Positions 44,169 to 52,497 of a stretch of DNA of 64,000 bases are shown here, piece after piece. Origin of the DNA: Ilumatobacter fluminis. Lineage in GTDB: Bacteria > Actinomycetota > Acidimicrobiia > Acidimicrobiales > Ilumatobacteraceae. Where the stretch lies: NCBI RefSeq assembly GCF_004364865.1, contig NZ_SOAU01000001.1, positions 2,574,001 to 2,638,000 of the forward strand, given 5' to 3'. A program made the position numbers and the translations under genes. Each line of letters opens with the position of its first letter. Position 1 is the stretch's first letter. Under the pieces are notes generated by a model. That model had not been told where the DNA came from, ran no database searches, and was given only the letters and a program-made list of their open reading frames with translations.

Positions 44169-45569
44169 CTCCGGGTCGCCGTGGTAGCCGGGCGGGTAGG
44201 TGCGTGCCAGCTCCTCGGGCGTCGGGTCGTACGGCTCGTGCGCCACGGGCGGCAGCAGCTTCGTGATCGCCTTCATGATCCGCTTGGTGTCGGCGTCGGC
44301 ACTCTTGTACTTCAACGACACCTCCGGTCCGACGGTCGCCGTGACCTCCGGCGGGTCGGTGACGTTGAGCAGATCGGGCACCCGCGCCGATCGGGGCCAC
44401 ACCTTCTCGGTTCCCCACAGCCCGACCGGGATCACCGGGGCCTTGGTGAGCGCGGCCAGGCGCGCCGCACCCCAGCGACCGGTGAGCTTCGGTTCGAAGA
44501 ACGCCGGGCCGCGCGGGATCGTGCCCTGCGGCATGATGCCGACCATCTCGCCGCCTGCCAGCGCGTCGGCGGCGGCTGAGAGCGGTTCGTCGGAGCCGGT
44601 GCCGCGGTCGACGCGGATACCGCCGAGCGCGGTGGCGAGGGTGCCGACGAGCGGTGCGTCGAACACCTCCTTCTTGCCGAGGAAGCGGATCGTGCGGCCG
44701 GTGCGGGCGACGACCATGGCCATCATGGTCGGGTCGAAGTACGAACGGTGGTTCCCGACCAGGATGACCGGCCCCTCATCGGGGATGTTCTCGGTGCCCT
44801 CGATGTGGATGTCGGCGAACGGGACGAGCGACGGCCGGGCGAACATCATGCCGAGCTTCTGCAACTCGAGGCCGACGACGGGTAGCTTGCGCACGCCCGG
44901 TGACACGTCGAGGTGCAGCGTCGGCCAGCGGCGGGCGGCGGCCATGAGCGTCATGCGAGGGTCGGGGTTGACCACGACCGGGTTGCCGACGGCGCCGAGC
45001 AACGGCGTGTCGTACACCGAGTCGGAGTACGCCCAGCTCTCCGCCATGTCGATGTCGTGCTTCGACGCCCAGGCGCGGACCGCCTCGAGCTTGCCCGCCG
45101 ACCAGACGAACGGGCCGGCGAGGGTGCCGTCGTAGGTATCGCCGTCGGCAGCGACGCCGTACCGGGTGGCGATCACGTCGTCGAGGCCGAGCAGGTCGGC
45201 GAAGGGCTTGACGAGGTCGTACGGGGTGGTGGTGGCGAGCACGATCGGCCGCCCGGCATCACGGTGCTGCGCGAAGACCCCCGCCGCGAACGGCTGCACC
45301 ATGGCGACGAGTTGGTGGGCCACCGTCTCGGCGGCGTCCTGCACCGACCGACGTGACCGCCCCTTCGCCAGCGTCACGGCCTGACGGGCGAGTGCCATCG
45401 ACGGCAGCGTCTCGCCGATCGTGTTGAACAGCTGGTAGACGAACTTCTCGCCCGGCACGGAGCGGCTGACCAGGCCGGCCTCCTTCATCGCGTGCGAGAA
45501 CACCTCCCCGCTGGCGCCGCGCAGCAGTGTGCGATCGAGGTCGAAGAAGGCCGCTCCCTGTGATGCCAC
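44136..45569 (-). CDS. HAD-IB phosphatase fused to PlsC-like acyltransferase
   Basis: 477 residues. N-terminal HAD-IB hydrolase: AAFFDLDRTLLRG gives the catalytic Asp-x-Asp-x-Thr, and AYSDSVYDTPLLGAVG the acidic motif. C-terminal 1-acyl-sn-glycerol-3-phosphate acyltransferase: NHRSYFDPTMM (motif I, His and Asp), MPQGTIPRG (motif III-like) and PVIPVGLWGTE. Both fused activities could convert a lipid phosphate: one removes phosphate, the other adds acyl. This domain order also exists in mycobacterial proteins of the PlsC type. The C-terminus has Pro/Glu/Asp-rich residues whose DNA is triplicated. Confidence 0.88.
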   Translation of the reverse strand: MASQGAAFFDLDRTLLRGASGEVFSHAMKEAGLVSRSVPGEKFVYQLFNTIGETLPSMALARQAVTLAKGRSRRSVQDAAETVAHQLVAMVQPFAAGVFAQHRDAGRPIVLATTTPYDLVKPFADLLGLDDVIATRYGVAADGDTYDGTLAGPFVWSAGKLEAVRAWASKHDIDMAESWAYSDSVYDTPLLGAVGNPVVVNPDPRMTLMAAARRWPTLHLDVSPGVRKLPVVGLELQKLGMMFARPSLVPFADIHIEGTENIPDEGPVILVGNHRSYFDPTMMAMVVARTGRTIRFLGKKEVFDAPLVGTLATALGGIRVDRGTGSDEPLSAAADALAGGEMVGIMPQGTIPRGPAFFEPKLTGRWGAARLAALTKAPVIPVGLWGTEKVWPRSARVPDLLNVTDPPEVTATVGPEVSLKYKSADADTKRIMKAITKLLPPVAHEPYDPTPEELARTYPPGYHGDPEHEAERRPGTD

Positions 45570-45633
45570 GGCCGCAGCCTAGGCGTCCCGGCCGCGACGG
45601 GACAGCGCCGGGACGGGAACGGAAAAACGGGAA

Positions 45634-45660
45634 ACGCCCCGATTGGGGGAATCGGGGCGT
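45634..45660 (-). terminator. perfect 11-bp hairpin followed by T-rich DNA on the minus strand
   Basis: ACGCCCCGATT (45634-45644), five-base loop, complement (45650-45660). Reading leftward on the minus strand the hairpin is followed by TTTCCCGTTTTTCC. It lies in the leader region of the HAD-acyltransferase gene (65 bp before its start), so it is a candidate intrinsic terminator or attenuator. Confidence 0.7.
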
Positions 45661-45661
45661 C

Positions 45662-45805
45662 TCAACCTGGGATCTTCCTTCGGTGGGGGGCCGATTGGTG
45701 GAAGTCCCTCCGAGCGGAACATGGGGGGTGTTCTCGCGTCGTTCTGTTTGTGAAAGTATGCACGTGCACGTGTGCATCTGGCAAGTAGAACATGACGATA
45801 GTCAT
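45662..45805 (-). CDS. possible small protein or leader peptide with HVHVH motif
   Basis: 47-residue frame from ATG 45805 (alternative ATG 45793, 43 residues) beginning MTIVMFYLPDAHVHVHTFTN and ending with a stop codon one base before the terminator hairpin. It contains His-x-His-x-His and a single Cys. Codon use is unlike neighbours (A/T-rich third positions in the first half, AGA). No ribosome-binding site is evident. It could be a translated leader that controls the downstream hairpin, or chance. Confidence 0.3.
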   Translation of the reverse strand: MTIVMFYLPDAHVHVHTFTNRTTREHPPCSARRDFHQSAPHRRKIPG

Positions 45806-45834
45806 TATCTGTTTTGCCGATAGGCTCCCGGCAT
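45798..45834. promoter_or_regulatory. candidate LysR-type operator with ATAG spacing
   Basis: ATAG (45798-45801), seven bases, CTGT (45809-45812), seven bases, ATAG (45820-45823), seven bases, GCAT (45831-45834). This matches the four-quarter spacing ATAG-N7-CTAT-N7-ATAG-N7-CTAT known for OxyR, although two quarters are imperfect. It lies immediately before the LysR gene. The whole 45740-45834 stretch is AT-richer than its surroundings. Confidence 0.4.
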
Positions 45835-46771
45835 GGACGTCCGCCAGCTCGCCGCCATCGTCGCCGTGGCCGATCACGGCACCTTCAGCGCCGCTGCACG
45901 AGCCCTCTACACGGTGCAGTCCAACGTGTCCGGCCATGTGGCCAAGCTCGAGCGCGAACTCGGCGCACCGCTCGTCGACCGTTCGAACGGCACCCTGACC
46001 GAGGAAGGGGTCCGAGTCGTCGAGCGGGCACGCCGCGTCCTCCAGGAGATCGACGACATCGCGGCCGACATCGCCTCGCTCGACGACGACGTGTCGGGCG
46101 ATGCCCGCATCGGCGTGATCGGTACGACGGCCCGCTGGATGATGCCGCAGCTGCTCGGCGCCGTCGCCGAGCGACACCCACGAGTCCACCCGATCGTCAG
46201 CGAGGGTTCCACGACCACGATCGTGCCGGGCGTGCTGTCCGGCCAGCTCAATGCGGCGATCATCCACCTGCCGATCGACGACCCCGAACTCGTCGTCGAG
46301 CCGCTGTTCGCCGAAGACCTTCTCCTGCTCGCTCCCGCCGGACATCCACTCGCCGGGCGTGACGAGATGTCGCTCACCGAACTCGAGGACACCCCCCTGC
46401 TCCTCCCGCCGAAGGGTGCCGCACTGCGACGGGTGCTCGACCGGGCCGCCGGCAGCGTCGACGTGACGTTGCGGGCACAAGCCGAGATCGACGGCGTGCG
46501 CCTGCTCGCGTCGCTGGCGTTCGACGGCTACGGCGCAGCGATCGTCCCGGCCACGGCGGCGCCACGCCAGGTCGACGGCCGATTCAGCCGCATCACGGTG
46601 CCCGAACTCCCCCGTCGCGTCGTTGCGTTCGCTCGGCGCCGCCGCCCGGCGCCGAGCGCCGCGACGACGGCCGTCGCCGAGGTGCTGGCCGACGTGATCG
46701 CCTCGCACGGCGCCGATCAGCCCGGCGTGCACCTCGGCTCGGAGACGTTCCCGCTCCAGCGCTCGTCCTGA
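45833..46771 (+). CDS. LysR-family transcriptional regulator
   Basis: 312 residues. N-terminal helix-turn-helix: MDVRQLAAIVAVADHGTFSAAARALYTVQSNVSGHVAKLERELG, followed by a periplasmic-binding-like effector domain (about 90-290). It has no cysteine at all, so it cannot sense peroxide like OxyR despite the OxyR-like spacing of the operator before it. Effector and targets are unknown. Divergent from the HAD-acyltransferase gene and its leader, which may be a target. Confidence 0.93.
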   Translation: MDVRQLAAIVAVADHGTFSAAARALYTVQSNVSGHVAKLERELGAPLVDRSNGTLTEEGVRVVERARRVLQEIDDIAADIASLDDDVSGDARIGVIGTTARWMMPQLLGAVAERHPRVHPIVSEGSTTTIVPGVLSGQLNAAIIHLPIDDPELVVEPLFAEDLLLLAPAGHPLAGRDEMSLTELEDTPLLLPPKGAALRRVLDRAAGSVDVTLRAQAEIDGVRLLASLAFDGYGAAIVPATAAPRQVDGRFSRITVPELPRRVVAFARRRRPAPSAATTAVAEVLADVIASHGADQPGVHLGSETFPLQRSS

Positions 46772-46869
46772 CGACACGGGCGTCCGTCGACGGCGGCGAT
46801 GGCCGGCTCGGGGCGAGAGCGCGACGGCACCCTGTCGCCGTCGGGTCGGTCCGGATAGTGTCCGACCCG

Positions 46870-48219
46870 ATGTCCCTCGACGAACTCCAACTCGCCGCGG
46901 CCGTCCCCGGACCGGTCAGCACTCGCATCCGGCTCCTCGACGGTCGACGCGTGTCGTGGCTCGAGTTCGACGCCGTCGACCCGGCGGCGCCGCTCACCCA
47001 GGCGATGACCATGACGATGGAGATCGCGGCCCGAACCGCGTTCGACGAGCGGATCCCGCTCGTGATGGTCGTCAACTCCGCCGGCGCCGACATCGGCGAA
47101 GGGATCGCAGCACTCGACGGCTGGGGGCGTGTCGCCCGCGCCCTCACCCGCTGCTCCGGCGCCGTCCCCACCTTCGCCATCGTCGACGGACCGGCTGTCT
47201 CCGGACCGGCGCTGTTGCTCGGCCTGGTCGACTTCGTCATCATGACCGAACGTTCGTATGCGTTCGTCAACGGCCCGGTGATGGTCCGCCAGTTCACCGG
47301 CATCGACATCACCAAGGACGACCTCGGGAGCCCGGGCCCGCTCGAGCAGAACGCCGGCCTGCCGGTCGGCGTCGTCGCCGATCGAGACGCCGGCACCGAG
47401 ATGGTCACCGAGCTCCTCGCCTACCTGCCCGACCACGTCGACCTCGAACCGCCGCGCTGGCCCGTCACCGACCCGGTCGACCGGCCGTGCCCCGAGGCGG
47501 GCGAACTGATCCCCGAATCGTCGACCGGTAGCTACGACGTGCGCCAGGTCGCGGAGGCGATCGTTGACGACGACTCGTTCATGGAGATCCGCGCACGCTG
47601 GGCCGGCAACGTCGTGACCGCCTTCGCGACCGTCGGCGGTCGCCCGATCGGCATCATCGCCAACCAGCCGATGAACCTCGCCGGCACGCTCGACATCCCG
47701 GCGTCGCAGAAGGCCGCCCGCTTCGTGTCGTTCTGCGACTCGTTCAACCTGCCGATCCTCACCCTCGTCGACACGCCCGGCTTCTACCCCGGCAAGGACC
47801 TCGAGTGGCGCGGCATGATCCGCCACGGCGCCCAGCTCGTTTACGCCTACGGACGGGCGACCGTGCCCCGGATCTGCATCATCTTGCGCAAGAGCTACGG
47901 CGGCGCCTACATCGTCATGGACTCCAAGACGATGGGGAACGACGTGTGCCTCGCCTGGCCCTGGGCCGAACTGGCCGTGATGGGCGCCGGCCAGGCCGCC
48001 GCCATCCTGCAGCGCCGGGCGACCGACGAGGAACGAGCGGCGTTCGAGGTCGACTACGCCGAACGTCTCCTCAACCCGTACATCGCGGCCGACCGTGGCC
48101 TCGTCGACGGCGTCATCGACCCGGCGGAAACACGTCGCGAGGTGGCCGCCGCGTTGTCGATGCTGGCGAACAAGCGCGAGCGCCTGCCGCGCCGCAAGCA
48201 CGGCAACACCCCGCTCTGA
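46870..48219 (+). CDS. carboxyl transferase domain protein (AccD/PCC-beta family)
   Basis: About 449 residues of the biotin-dependent carboxyltransferase superfamily (crotonase fold, two halves). Visible: NSAGADIGEGIAALDGWGRV and VDGPAVSGPALLLGLVDFVIM in the N half; VSFCDSFNLPILTLVDTPGFYPG, RICIILRKSYGGAYIVMDSKTMGNDVCLAWPWAELAVMG in the C half. These are hallmarks of propionyl/acetyl-CoA carboxylase beta subunits. It stands alone: no biotin carboxylase or biotin carrier gene is adjacent. GTG 46858 is an alternative start. Located before citrate synthase (146 bp). Confidence 0.87.
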   Translation: MSLDELQLAAAVPGPVSTRIRLLDGRRVSWLEFDAVDPAAPLTQAMTMTMEIAARTAFDERIPLVMVVNSAGADIGEGIAALDGWGRVARALTRCSGAVPTFAIVDGPAVSGPALLLGLVDFVIMTERSYAFVNGPVMVRQFTGIDITKDDLGSPGPLEQNAGLPVGVVADRDAGTEMVTELLAYLPDHVDLEPPRWPVTDPVDRPCPEAGELIPESSTGSYDVRQVAEAIVDDDSFMEIRARWAGNVVTAFATVGGRPIGIIANQPMNLAGTLDIPASQKAARFVSFCDSFNLPILTLVDTPGFYPGKDLEWRGMIRHGAQLVYAYGRATVPRICIILRKSYGGAYIVMDSKTMGNDVCLAWPWAELAVMGAGQAAAILQRRATDEERAAFEVDYAERLLNPYIAADRGLVDGVIDPAETRREVAAALSMLANKRERLPRRKHGNTPL

Positions 48220-48272
48220 GTCACCGTCGGCGCGGGCCAATGCCCACCGGGCGGGCCGTCATCAGATGTTCA

Positions 48273-48291
48273 AACGCTTCGTTGAAGCGTT
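48273..48291. terminator. short hairpin between carboxyltransferase and citrate synthase
   Basis: AACGCTTC-GTT-GAAGCGTT, an eight-bp perfect stem with a three-base loop, 53 bp after the carboxyltransferase stop. It may terminate that gene's mRNA or be a feature of the citrate synthase promoter region; no T tract is present. Confidence 0.4.
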
Positions 48292-48364
48292 GGTGCCCTG
48301 GGCCGATACAGTCCCGACACGGGAGAACAGCCCTATTCAACGCGTGAGACACGAAGGAAGCGAC

Positions 48365-49633
48365 GTGCCCGACACCATCACCATCACCGACGACCGCACC
48401 GGCAAGACCGTCACCGTACCGATCGAAGGCGGTGTGTTCCCTGCGGCGGCCGTCCGCGAGCTCGACCCGAGCTTGTTCGTGTACGACCCCGCCTACATGC
48501 AGACGGCGTCGTGCAAGTCGGAGATCACGTATCTCGACGGCGGCGCCGGCATTCTCCGCTATCGCGGCTACCCGATCGAGCAGCTCGCCGAGAAGTCGAC
48601 CTTCCTCGAGGTCGCCTACCTCCTGCTGCACGGTGAGCTCCCGACGACGGCCGAGCTCGAGCAGTGGCGCCACGACGTCACGCACCACACGTACATCCAC
48701 GAGAACATGCGCAAGCGGTTCGTCGACGGCTTCCACTACGACGCCCACCCGATGGGCCTGTTCGTGTCGGCGATCGCCGCGCTCGGCACGTTCTACGACG
48801 GCGCCAAGGACATCGACGACGAGGCATCCCGCCGCAAGCAGATCCTGCGGTTGATCGCGAAGACCCCGACGATCGCTGCGATGTCGTACCGCTTCTCCCA
48901 GGGCCTGCCGTTCAACTACCCGGAGAACGAGCTCTCGTACCCCGCCAACTTCCTCAACATGATGTGGAAGGTCGGCAACGACTACCAGGTCGACCCGATC
49001 CTCGAGCGGGCGATGGACATCTTGTTCATCCTCCACGCCGACCACGAGCAGAACTGCGGCACGACCGCAATGCGCGTCGTCGGGTCGAGCCACGCCGATC
49101 CCTACTCGTCGGCTGCCGCTGCGGCGAGCGCCCTGTACGGCCCGCTGCACGGTGGCGCCAACGAGGCCGTCGTGCGCATGCTCAGCGAGATCGGCTCCGT
49201 CGAGAACGTGCCGGCCTTCATCGACTCGGTCAAGAACGGCGAGGGCCGCCTGATGGGCTTCGGCCACCGCGTCTACAAGAACTACGACCCCCGGGCCACG
49301 ATCATCAAGAAGACGGCCTACGACGTGTTCGAGGTGACCGGCAAGAACCCGCTGCTCGACATCGCGCTGGCCCTCGAAGAGGTCGCACTGAAGGACTCGT
49401 ACTTCGTCGACCGCAAGCTGTACCCGAACGTCGACTTCTACTCGGGCCTGATCTACCAGGCGATGGGATTCCCCGTCGAGATGTTCACCGTGCTGTTCGC
49501 GATCCCGCGCACGGCCGGTTGGCTCGCCCACTGGCAGGAGCTGTTGAACGACAAGGATCAGAAGATCTCGCGTCCCCGCCAGTGGTACACCGGCCCCGAC
49601 GAGCGCGACTACGTGGAGATCGGCAACCGCTGA
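48365..49633 (+). CDS. gltA: citrate synthase
   Basis: Condenses acetyl-CoA and oxaloacetate to citrate. 422 residues from GTG 48365, which has the ribosome-binding sequence GAAGGAAG upstream; the open frame further 5' is not coding. Landmarks: ADHEQNCGTTAMRVVGSSHADPYSS, LYGPLHGGANEAV (active-site His), GFGHRVYKNYDPRA (active-site His), and the C-terminal ISRPRQWYTG. The length and motifs fit the type II (GltA-like) group. Works directly with the window's aconitase 8 kb away. Followed by a 12-bp perfect hairpin. Confidence 0.95.
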   Translation: MPDTITITDDRTGKTVTVPIEGGVFPAAAVRELDPSLFVYDPAYMQTASCKSEITYLDGGAGILRYRGYPIEQLAEKSTFLEVAYLLLHGELPTTAELEQWRHDVTHHTYIHENMRKRFVDGFHYDAHPMGLFVSAIAALGTFYDGAKDIDDEASRRKQILRLIAKTPTIAAMSYRFSQGLPFNYPENELSYPANFLNMMWKVGNDYQVDPILERAMDILFILHADHEQNCGTTAMRVVGSSHADPYSSAAAAASALYGPLHGGANEAVVRMLSEIGSVENVPAFIDSVKNGEGRLMGFGHRVYKNYDPRATIIKKTAYDVFEVTGKNPLLDIALALEEVALKDSYFVDRKLYPNVDFYSGLIYQAMGFPVEMFTVLFAIPRTAGWLAHWQELLNDKDQKISRPRQWYTGPDERDYVEIGNR

Positions 49634-49657
49634 TCACCCGAAGCGAATCGATCGAGC

Positions 49658-49685
49658 CGAACGGCCGCCTCCGGGCGGCCGTTCG
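49658..49685. terminator. hairpin terminator after citrate synthase
   Basis: Perfect 12-bp stem CGAACGGCCGCC / GGCGGCCGTTCG with the four-base loop TCCG, 24 bp after the citrate synthase stop. No T-run. Consistent with a GC-rich terminator. Confidence 0.8.
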
Positions 49686-49753
49686 TCGCGTCCGGCGTCA
49701 GGTCGTCCCGAGGGCGGCTCGAGCGGGCCGGCGCCGTATCAGAAGGCGCCAGA

Positions 49754-50347
49754 TCAGAAGAGGTCGGCGAAGCGCTCGATGCCGAGCGACACGATCGCCG
49801 TGGCATCACCGACGCGGTCACGGGTGACGGTCGGGATCGGGCGGGTGCGGGTGGCGAGCGGCGTCGGCGCCGCGGCCGTCGGCGTCGGCGTCGAGGCCGG
49901 CGCGGCCGTCGTCGGCGGCACCGGCGGGAGACCGACCGCCACCGCCACGGTGGTGGGCGGGACGGGCGGCAGACCGACGGCGACGATCGTGGTCGTCGGC
50001 ACGGGCGGGGCCCCGACGGCAACGGTGTCACCGTCGACGACTCCCACGGCACCGTCGTCGCTCGCCACGGTCGTGCTGGTCGTGGTGGTGGACGTCGTCG
50101 GAGCAACCGTCGTCGTGGTCGTCGTGGGGGCGACCGTGGTGGTCGTCGTCGTGGTCGGCGCAACGGTGGTCGTCGTCGTGGCCTCCGGAGCGACCGTGCT
50201 CGTGGGAGCGGTCGTCTCGGGAGCCGGTTCGCCGGCCGGGGGTTCGTCAGCCAGCACGCTCGGCGCGGTGGCGACGACGCTCAGTACAGATACCGCTGTG
50301 ATCGCGGTGGCGATTCGCCGAATCGCGCCGTTCCGAGTACCCAACAT
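49754..50347 (-). CDS. secreted Thr/Pro-rich low-complexity protein
   Basis: 197 residues; ATG 50347 starts a signal peptide (AIRRIATAITAVSVLSVVATA). The mature protein is dominated by VAPTTTTTT-like repeats and Val/Pro/Gly motifs such as VAVGLPPVPPTT (three copies). No globular domain is recognised. The C-terminus (DRVGDATAIVSLGIERFADLF) is the only non-repetitive part. Such proteins are typically surface-exposed stalks or wall-spanning linkers. The start lies 192 bp from the divergent acyl-CoA dehydrogenase. Function unknown. Confidence 0.65.
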   Translation of the reverse strand: MLGTRNGAIRRIATAITAVSVLSVVATAPSVLADEPPAGEPAPETTAPTSTVAPEATTTTTVAPTTTTTTTVAPTTTTTTVAPTTSTTTTSTTVASDDGAVGVVDGDTVAVGAPPVPTTTIVAVGLPPVPPTTVAVAVGLPPVPPTTAAPASTPTPTAAAPTPLATRTRPIPTVTRDRVGDATAIVSLGIERFADLF

Positions 50348-50538
50348 GCTTCCAGCGTATGAATCTCGTCTCGGCGCTGTCACCCCGAAATTCAAGGAAT
50401 TCCGAGGAATTCGTTCAAGAACCGGAAAATCCGACCACGGAAATGTCACATTTCGGGTTTGGCCAACCACTCAGTGCGCGAGCCCGTCCGTCCCGACCGA
50501 TTCGGGGGTGAGGGTTGCTCACGCATACGATCGTCGCC

Positions 50539-51648
50539 ATGGACTTCGCGTGGTCGCCCGAACAGATCGAGTTGCGTGAGCAGGCCCGTCAGGTCGCCGC
50601 CGACGCGGTGGAGCGGTTCGGTCGTCACAACGACTCGTGGATCAACGGCTTCTCGAAGGACTTCGCGAAGGAGATGGCCGCACTGGGTTGGATCGGCCTG
50701 ACCTGGCCGACCGAGTTCGGCGGCCAGGGTCGCCCGCCGGTCGACCGCCTGATCATCGGTGAGGAACTGATCGCCGCCGGCGCACCGATCGCGGCCATGT
50801 GGTTCGCCGACCGACAGATGGGGCCGACCCTGATCGCCTACGGCCGCGACGACCAGCAGGCCGAGTTCCTGCCGGGCATGTTGTCGGGCGACACCACCTG
50901 GTGCATCGGCATGTCGGAACCGAACGCCGGCAGCGATCTCGCATCGCTCGTCACGTCGGCACGACGCGACGGCGACGAGTGGGTGATCAACGGCCAGAAG
51001 ATCTGGACCAGCTTCGGTGATGTCGCCGACTACATCTACCTGATCTGCCGCACGAGCAGCGACGGCCCGCCCCACCAGGGCATCAGCGAGATCATCGTGC
51101 CGATGGACACGCCCGGCATCGAGGTCCGTCCGATCAAGGACATGACCACGAACCAGCACTTCTGCGAGGTGTTCTTCACCGACGTGCGGGTGCCGCTCCC
51201 CAACCTGGTCGGCGTCGAGGGCAACGCGTTCAAGCAGACGATGCGCCAGCTCGAACACGAACGCGGCGGCATCGACCGGCTGGTCTCGAACCGTGCCCTG
51301 TTCCAACTCGCGTGCGACCGGGCCGACACCTCCGACCCGCGCGTCCGCCAGGAGATCGCCCGACTCGAATCGGCCTACCGGATCGGACGCATCCTCGTCA
51401 CTCGTGAGGTGCTCGGGCAGGCACCCACGGGGTTCTCCGCCGCCACGAAGTGCTTCTGCACCGAGCACGAGATCGAGGTCGCCGAGTTCGTCGCCCGTGT
51501 CTACGGCGCCGACGCCACGGTGTGGAACGACGTCGTGCACGGCCTCCTCTACGCGCCCGGCTACACGATCATGGGTGGCACGTCGAACATCATGCGCAAC
51601 ATCCTCGGTGAGCGGGTGCTCGGTCTGCCCCGAGAGCCGCGCGCCTGA
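50539..51648 (+). CDS. acyl-CoA dehydrogenase
   Basis: 369-residue FAD-dependent acyl-CoA dehydrogenase. Landmarks: FAWSPEQIELREQARQVA, ALGWIGLTWPTEFGGQG, CIGMSEPNAGSDLASLVTSA, GDEWVINGQKIWTS, and the C-terminal GYTIMGGTSNIMRNILGERVLGLP. It has no cysteine-rich or extra domains. Catalyses alpha-beta dehydrogenation of an acyl-CoA, transferring electrons to electron-transferring flavoprotein. The chain-length or sterol preference cannot be set. Stands alone with no nearby ETF genes. Confidence 0.93.
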   Translation: MDFAWSPEQIELREQARQVAADAVERFGRHNDSWINGFSKDFAKEMAALGWIGLTWPTEFGGQGRPPVDRLIIGEELIAAGAPIAAMWFADRQMGPTLIAYGRDDQQAEFLPGMLSGDTTWCIGMSEPNAGSDLASLVTSARRDGDEWVINGQKIWTSFGDVADYIYLICRTSSDGPPHQGISEIIVPMDTPGIEVRPIKDMTTNQHFCEVFFTDVRVPLPNLVGVEGNAFKQTMRQLEHERGGIDRLVSNRALFQLACDRADTSDPRVRQEIARLESAYRIGRILVTREVLGQAPTGFSAATKCFCTEHEIEVAEFVARVYGADATVWNDVVHGLLYAPGYTIMGGTSNIMRNILGERVLGLPREPRA

Positions 51649-51666
51649 CCCGGCGATGCCGGACGA

Positions 51667-52497
51667 TCAGAGTCCGGCGTACCAGTCGTAGCTGCGCTCG
51701 GCCCAGTAGTCGGCCGGGCGCTCGTACGAGTACCGGATCACGCCGATCCGCTTGATCGCCTTGATGCCGTACTTGTTCGGCGTGGCGAGCCGGAGCGGTG
51801 CACCGTGCGCCTGCGACAACGGCTCGCCGTGCTCACGCATCGCGAGCAGCGTCTGCGGGTGCAGGATCGACGGCATGTCCCAGCCGACGTAGTACTGACG
51901 ATCGGGCGTCGCCAGCCCGACGTAGGGCACGTCGCCGACCTCGTCGGCGTAGCGGGCGTGGAAGTCGGCGAAACGGGGCCCTCCCCAGTGGGTGATGTTC
52001 GACCAGCCCTCGATGCACTTGTGCTCGTAGACGAGGTCGTACTGGGGCAGCGCCTCGAAGGTCGAGATGTCGAGTTCATCGAGCATCGTGCCGTCGGGCG
52101 CCTCGACGCGGACGGTCCACTCGTCGAGGTCGATCTCGTTGCGGATCCCGAGTCGGCCGTTGATCTGGATCGGGCTGGCGTCGGCGATGTCGTACTCGGG
52201 CGCCGAGCGCGCGGGCAGGGCGGTCCAGATCGACTCGTTCGCCTCGAGGGTGTCGCGCAGCACCTGCGGGATGCCGTCGTCGGTGTCTTGGGTCTGGACC
52301 CACCGCCACAGCCCGCCGCCGACCACGACGGCGGCGGCACCCGTGAGGAACGATCGCCGCGAGCGAGTGCGGAACTCCGAGACCGGGATCGTGGGTGCGT
52401 CGGCGGTCTGGGCGGCGAGCTGCCGGGCCCGATCGTCGTCGTGCTGCCGGTCGTCGTCGGGTCCAGGGCGATCGTCGGTGGTTTCGGTGCCACTCAT
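51667..52497 (-). CDS. exported molybdopterin oxidoreductase (MsrP/YedY-like, SuoX-type)
   Basis: 276 residues. Twin-arginine-type N-terminus (RSRRSFLTGAAAVVVGG) preceded by an acidic Asp/Gln-rich segment. The molybdopterin domain has the Mo-ligand Cys in YEHKCIEGWSNITHWGG, and GVGLATPDRQYY-like strands GLATPDRQYYVGWDMPSI plus GAPLRLATPNKYGIKAIKRIGVIRYS. These fit the sulfite-oxidase fold used by MsrP. It overlaps the cytochrome b gene by four bases (ATGA), so the pair probably works as a membrane-coupled redox system (like YedYZ/MsrPQ). Substrate unknown; protein methionine sulfoxide is the analogy. Confidence 0.87.
   Translation of the reverse strand: MSGTETTDDRPGPDDDRQHDDDRARQLAAQTADAPTIPVSEFRTRSRRSFLTGAAAVVVGGGLWRWVQTQDTDDGIPQVLRDTLEANESIWTALPARSAPEYDIADASPIQINGRLGIRNEIDLDEWTVRVEAPDGTMLDELDISTFEALPQYDLVYEHKCIEGWSNITHWGGPRFADFHARYADEVGDVPYVGLATPDRQYYVGWDMPSILHPQTLLAMREHGEPLSQAHGAPLRLATPNKYGIKAIKRIGVIRYSYERPADYWAERSYDWYAGL

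Noticed and set aside
48095-48364. 90-codon N-terminal extension of citrate synthase
   Set aside because: Overlaps the preceding gene in another frame; a ribosome-binding site and family alignment support GTG 48365.
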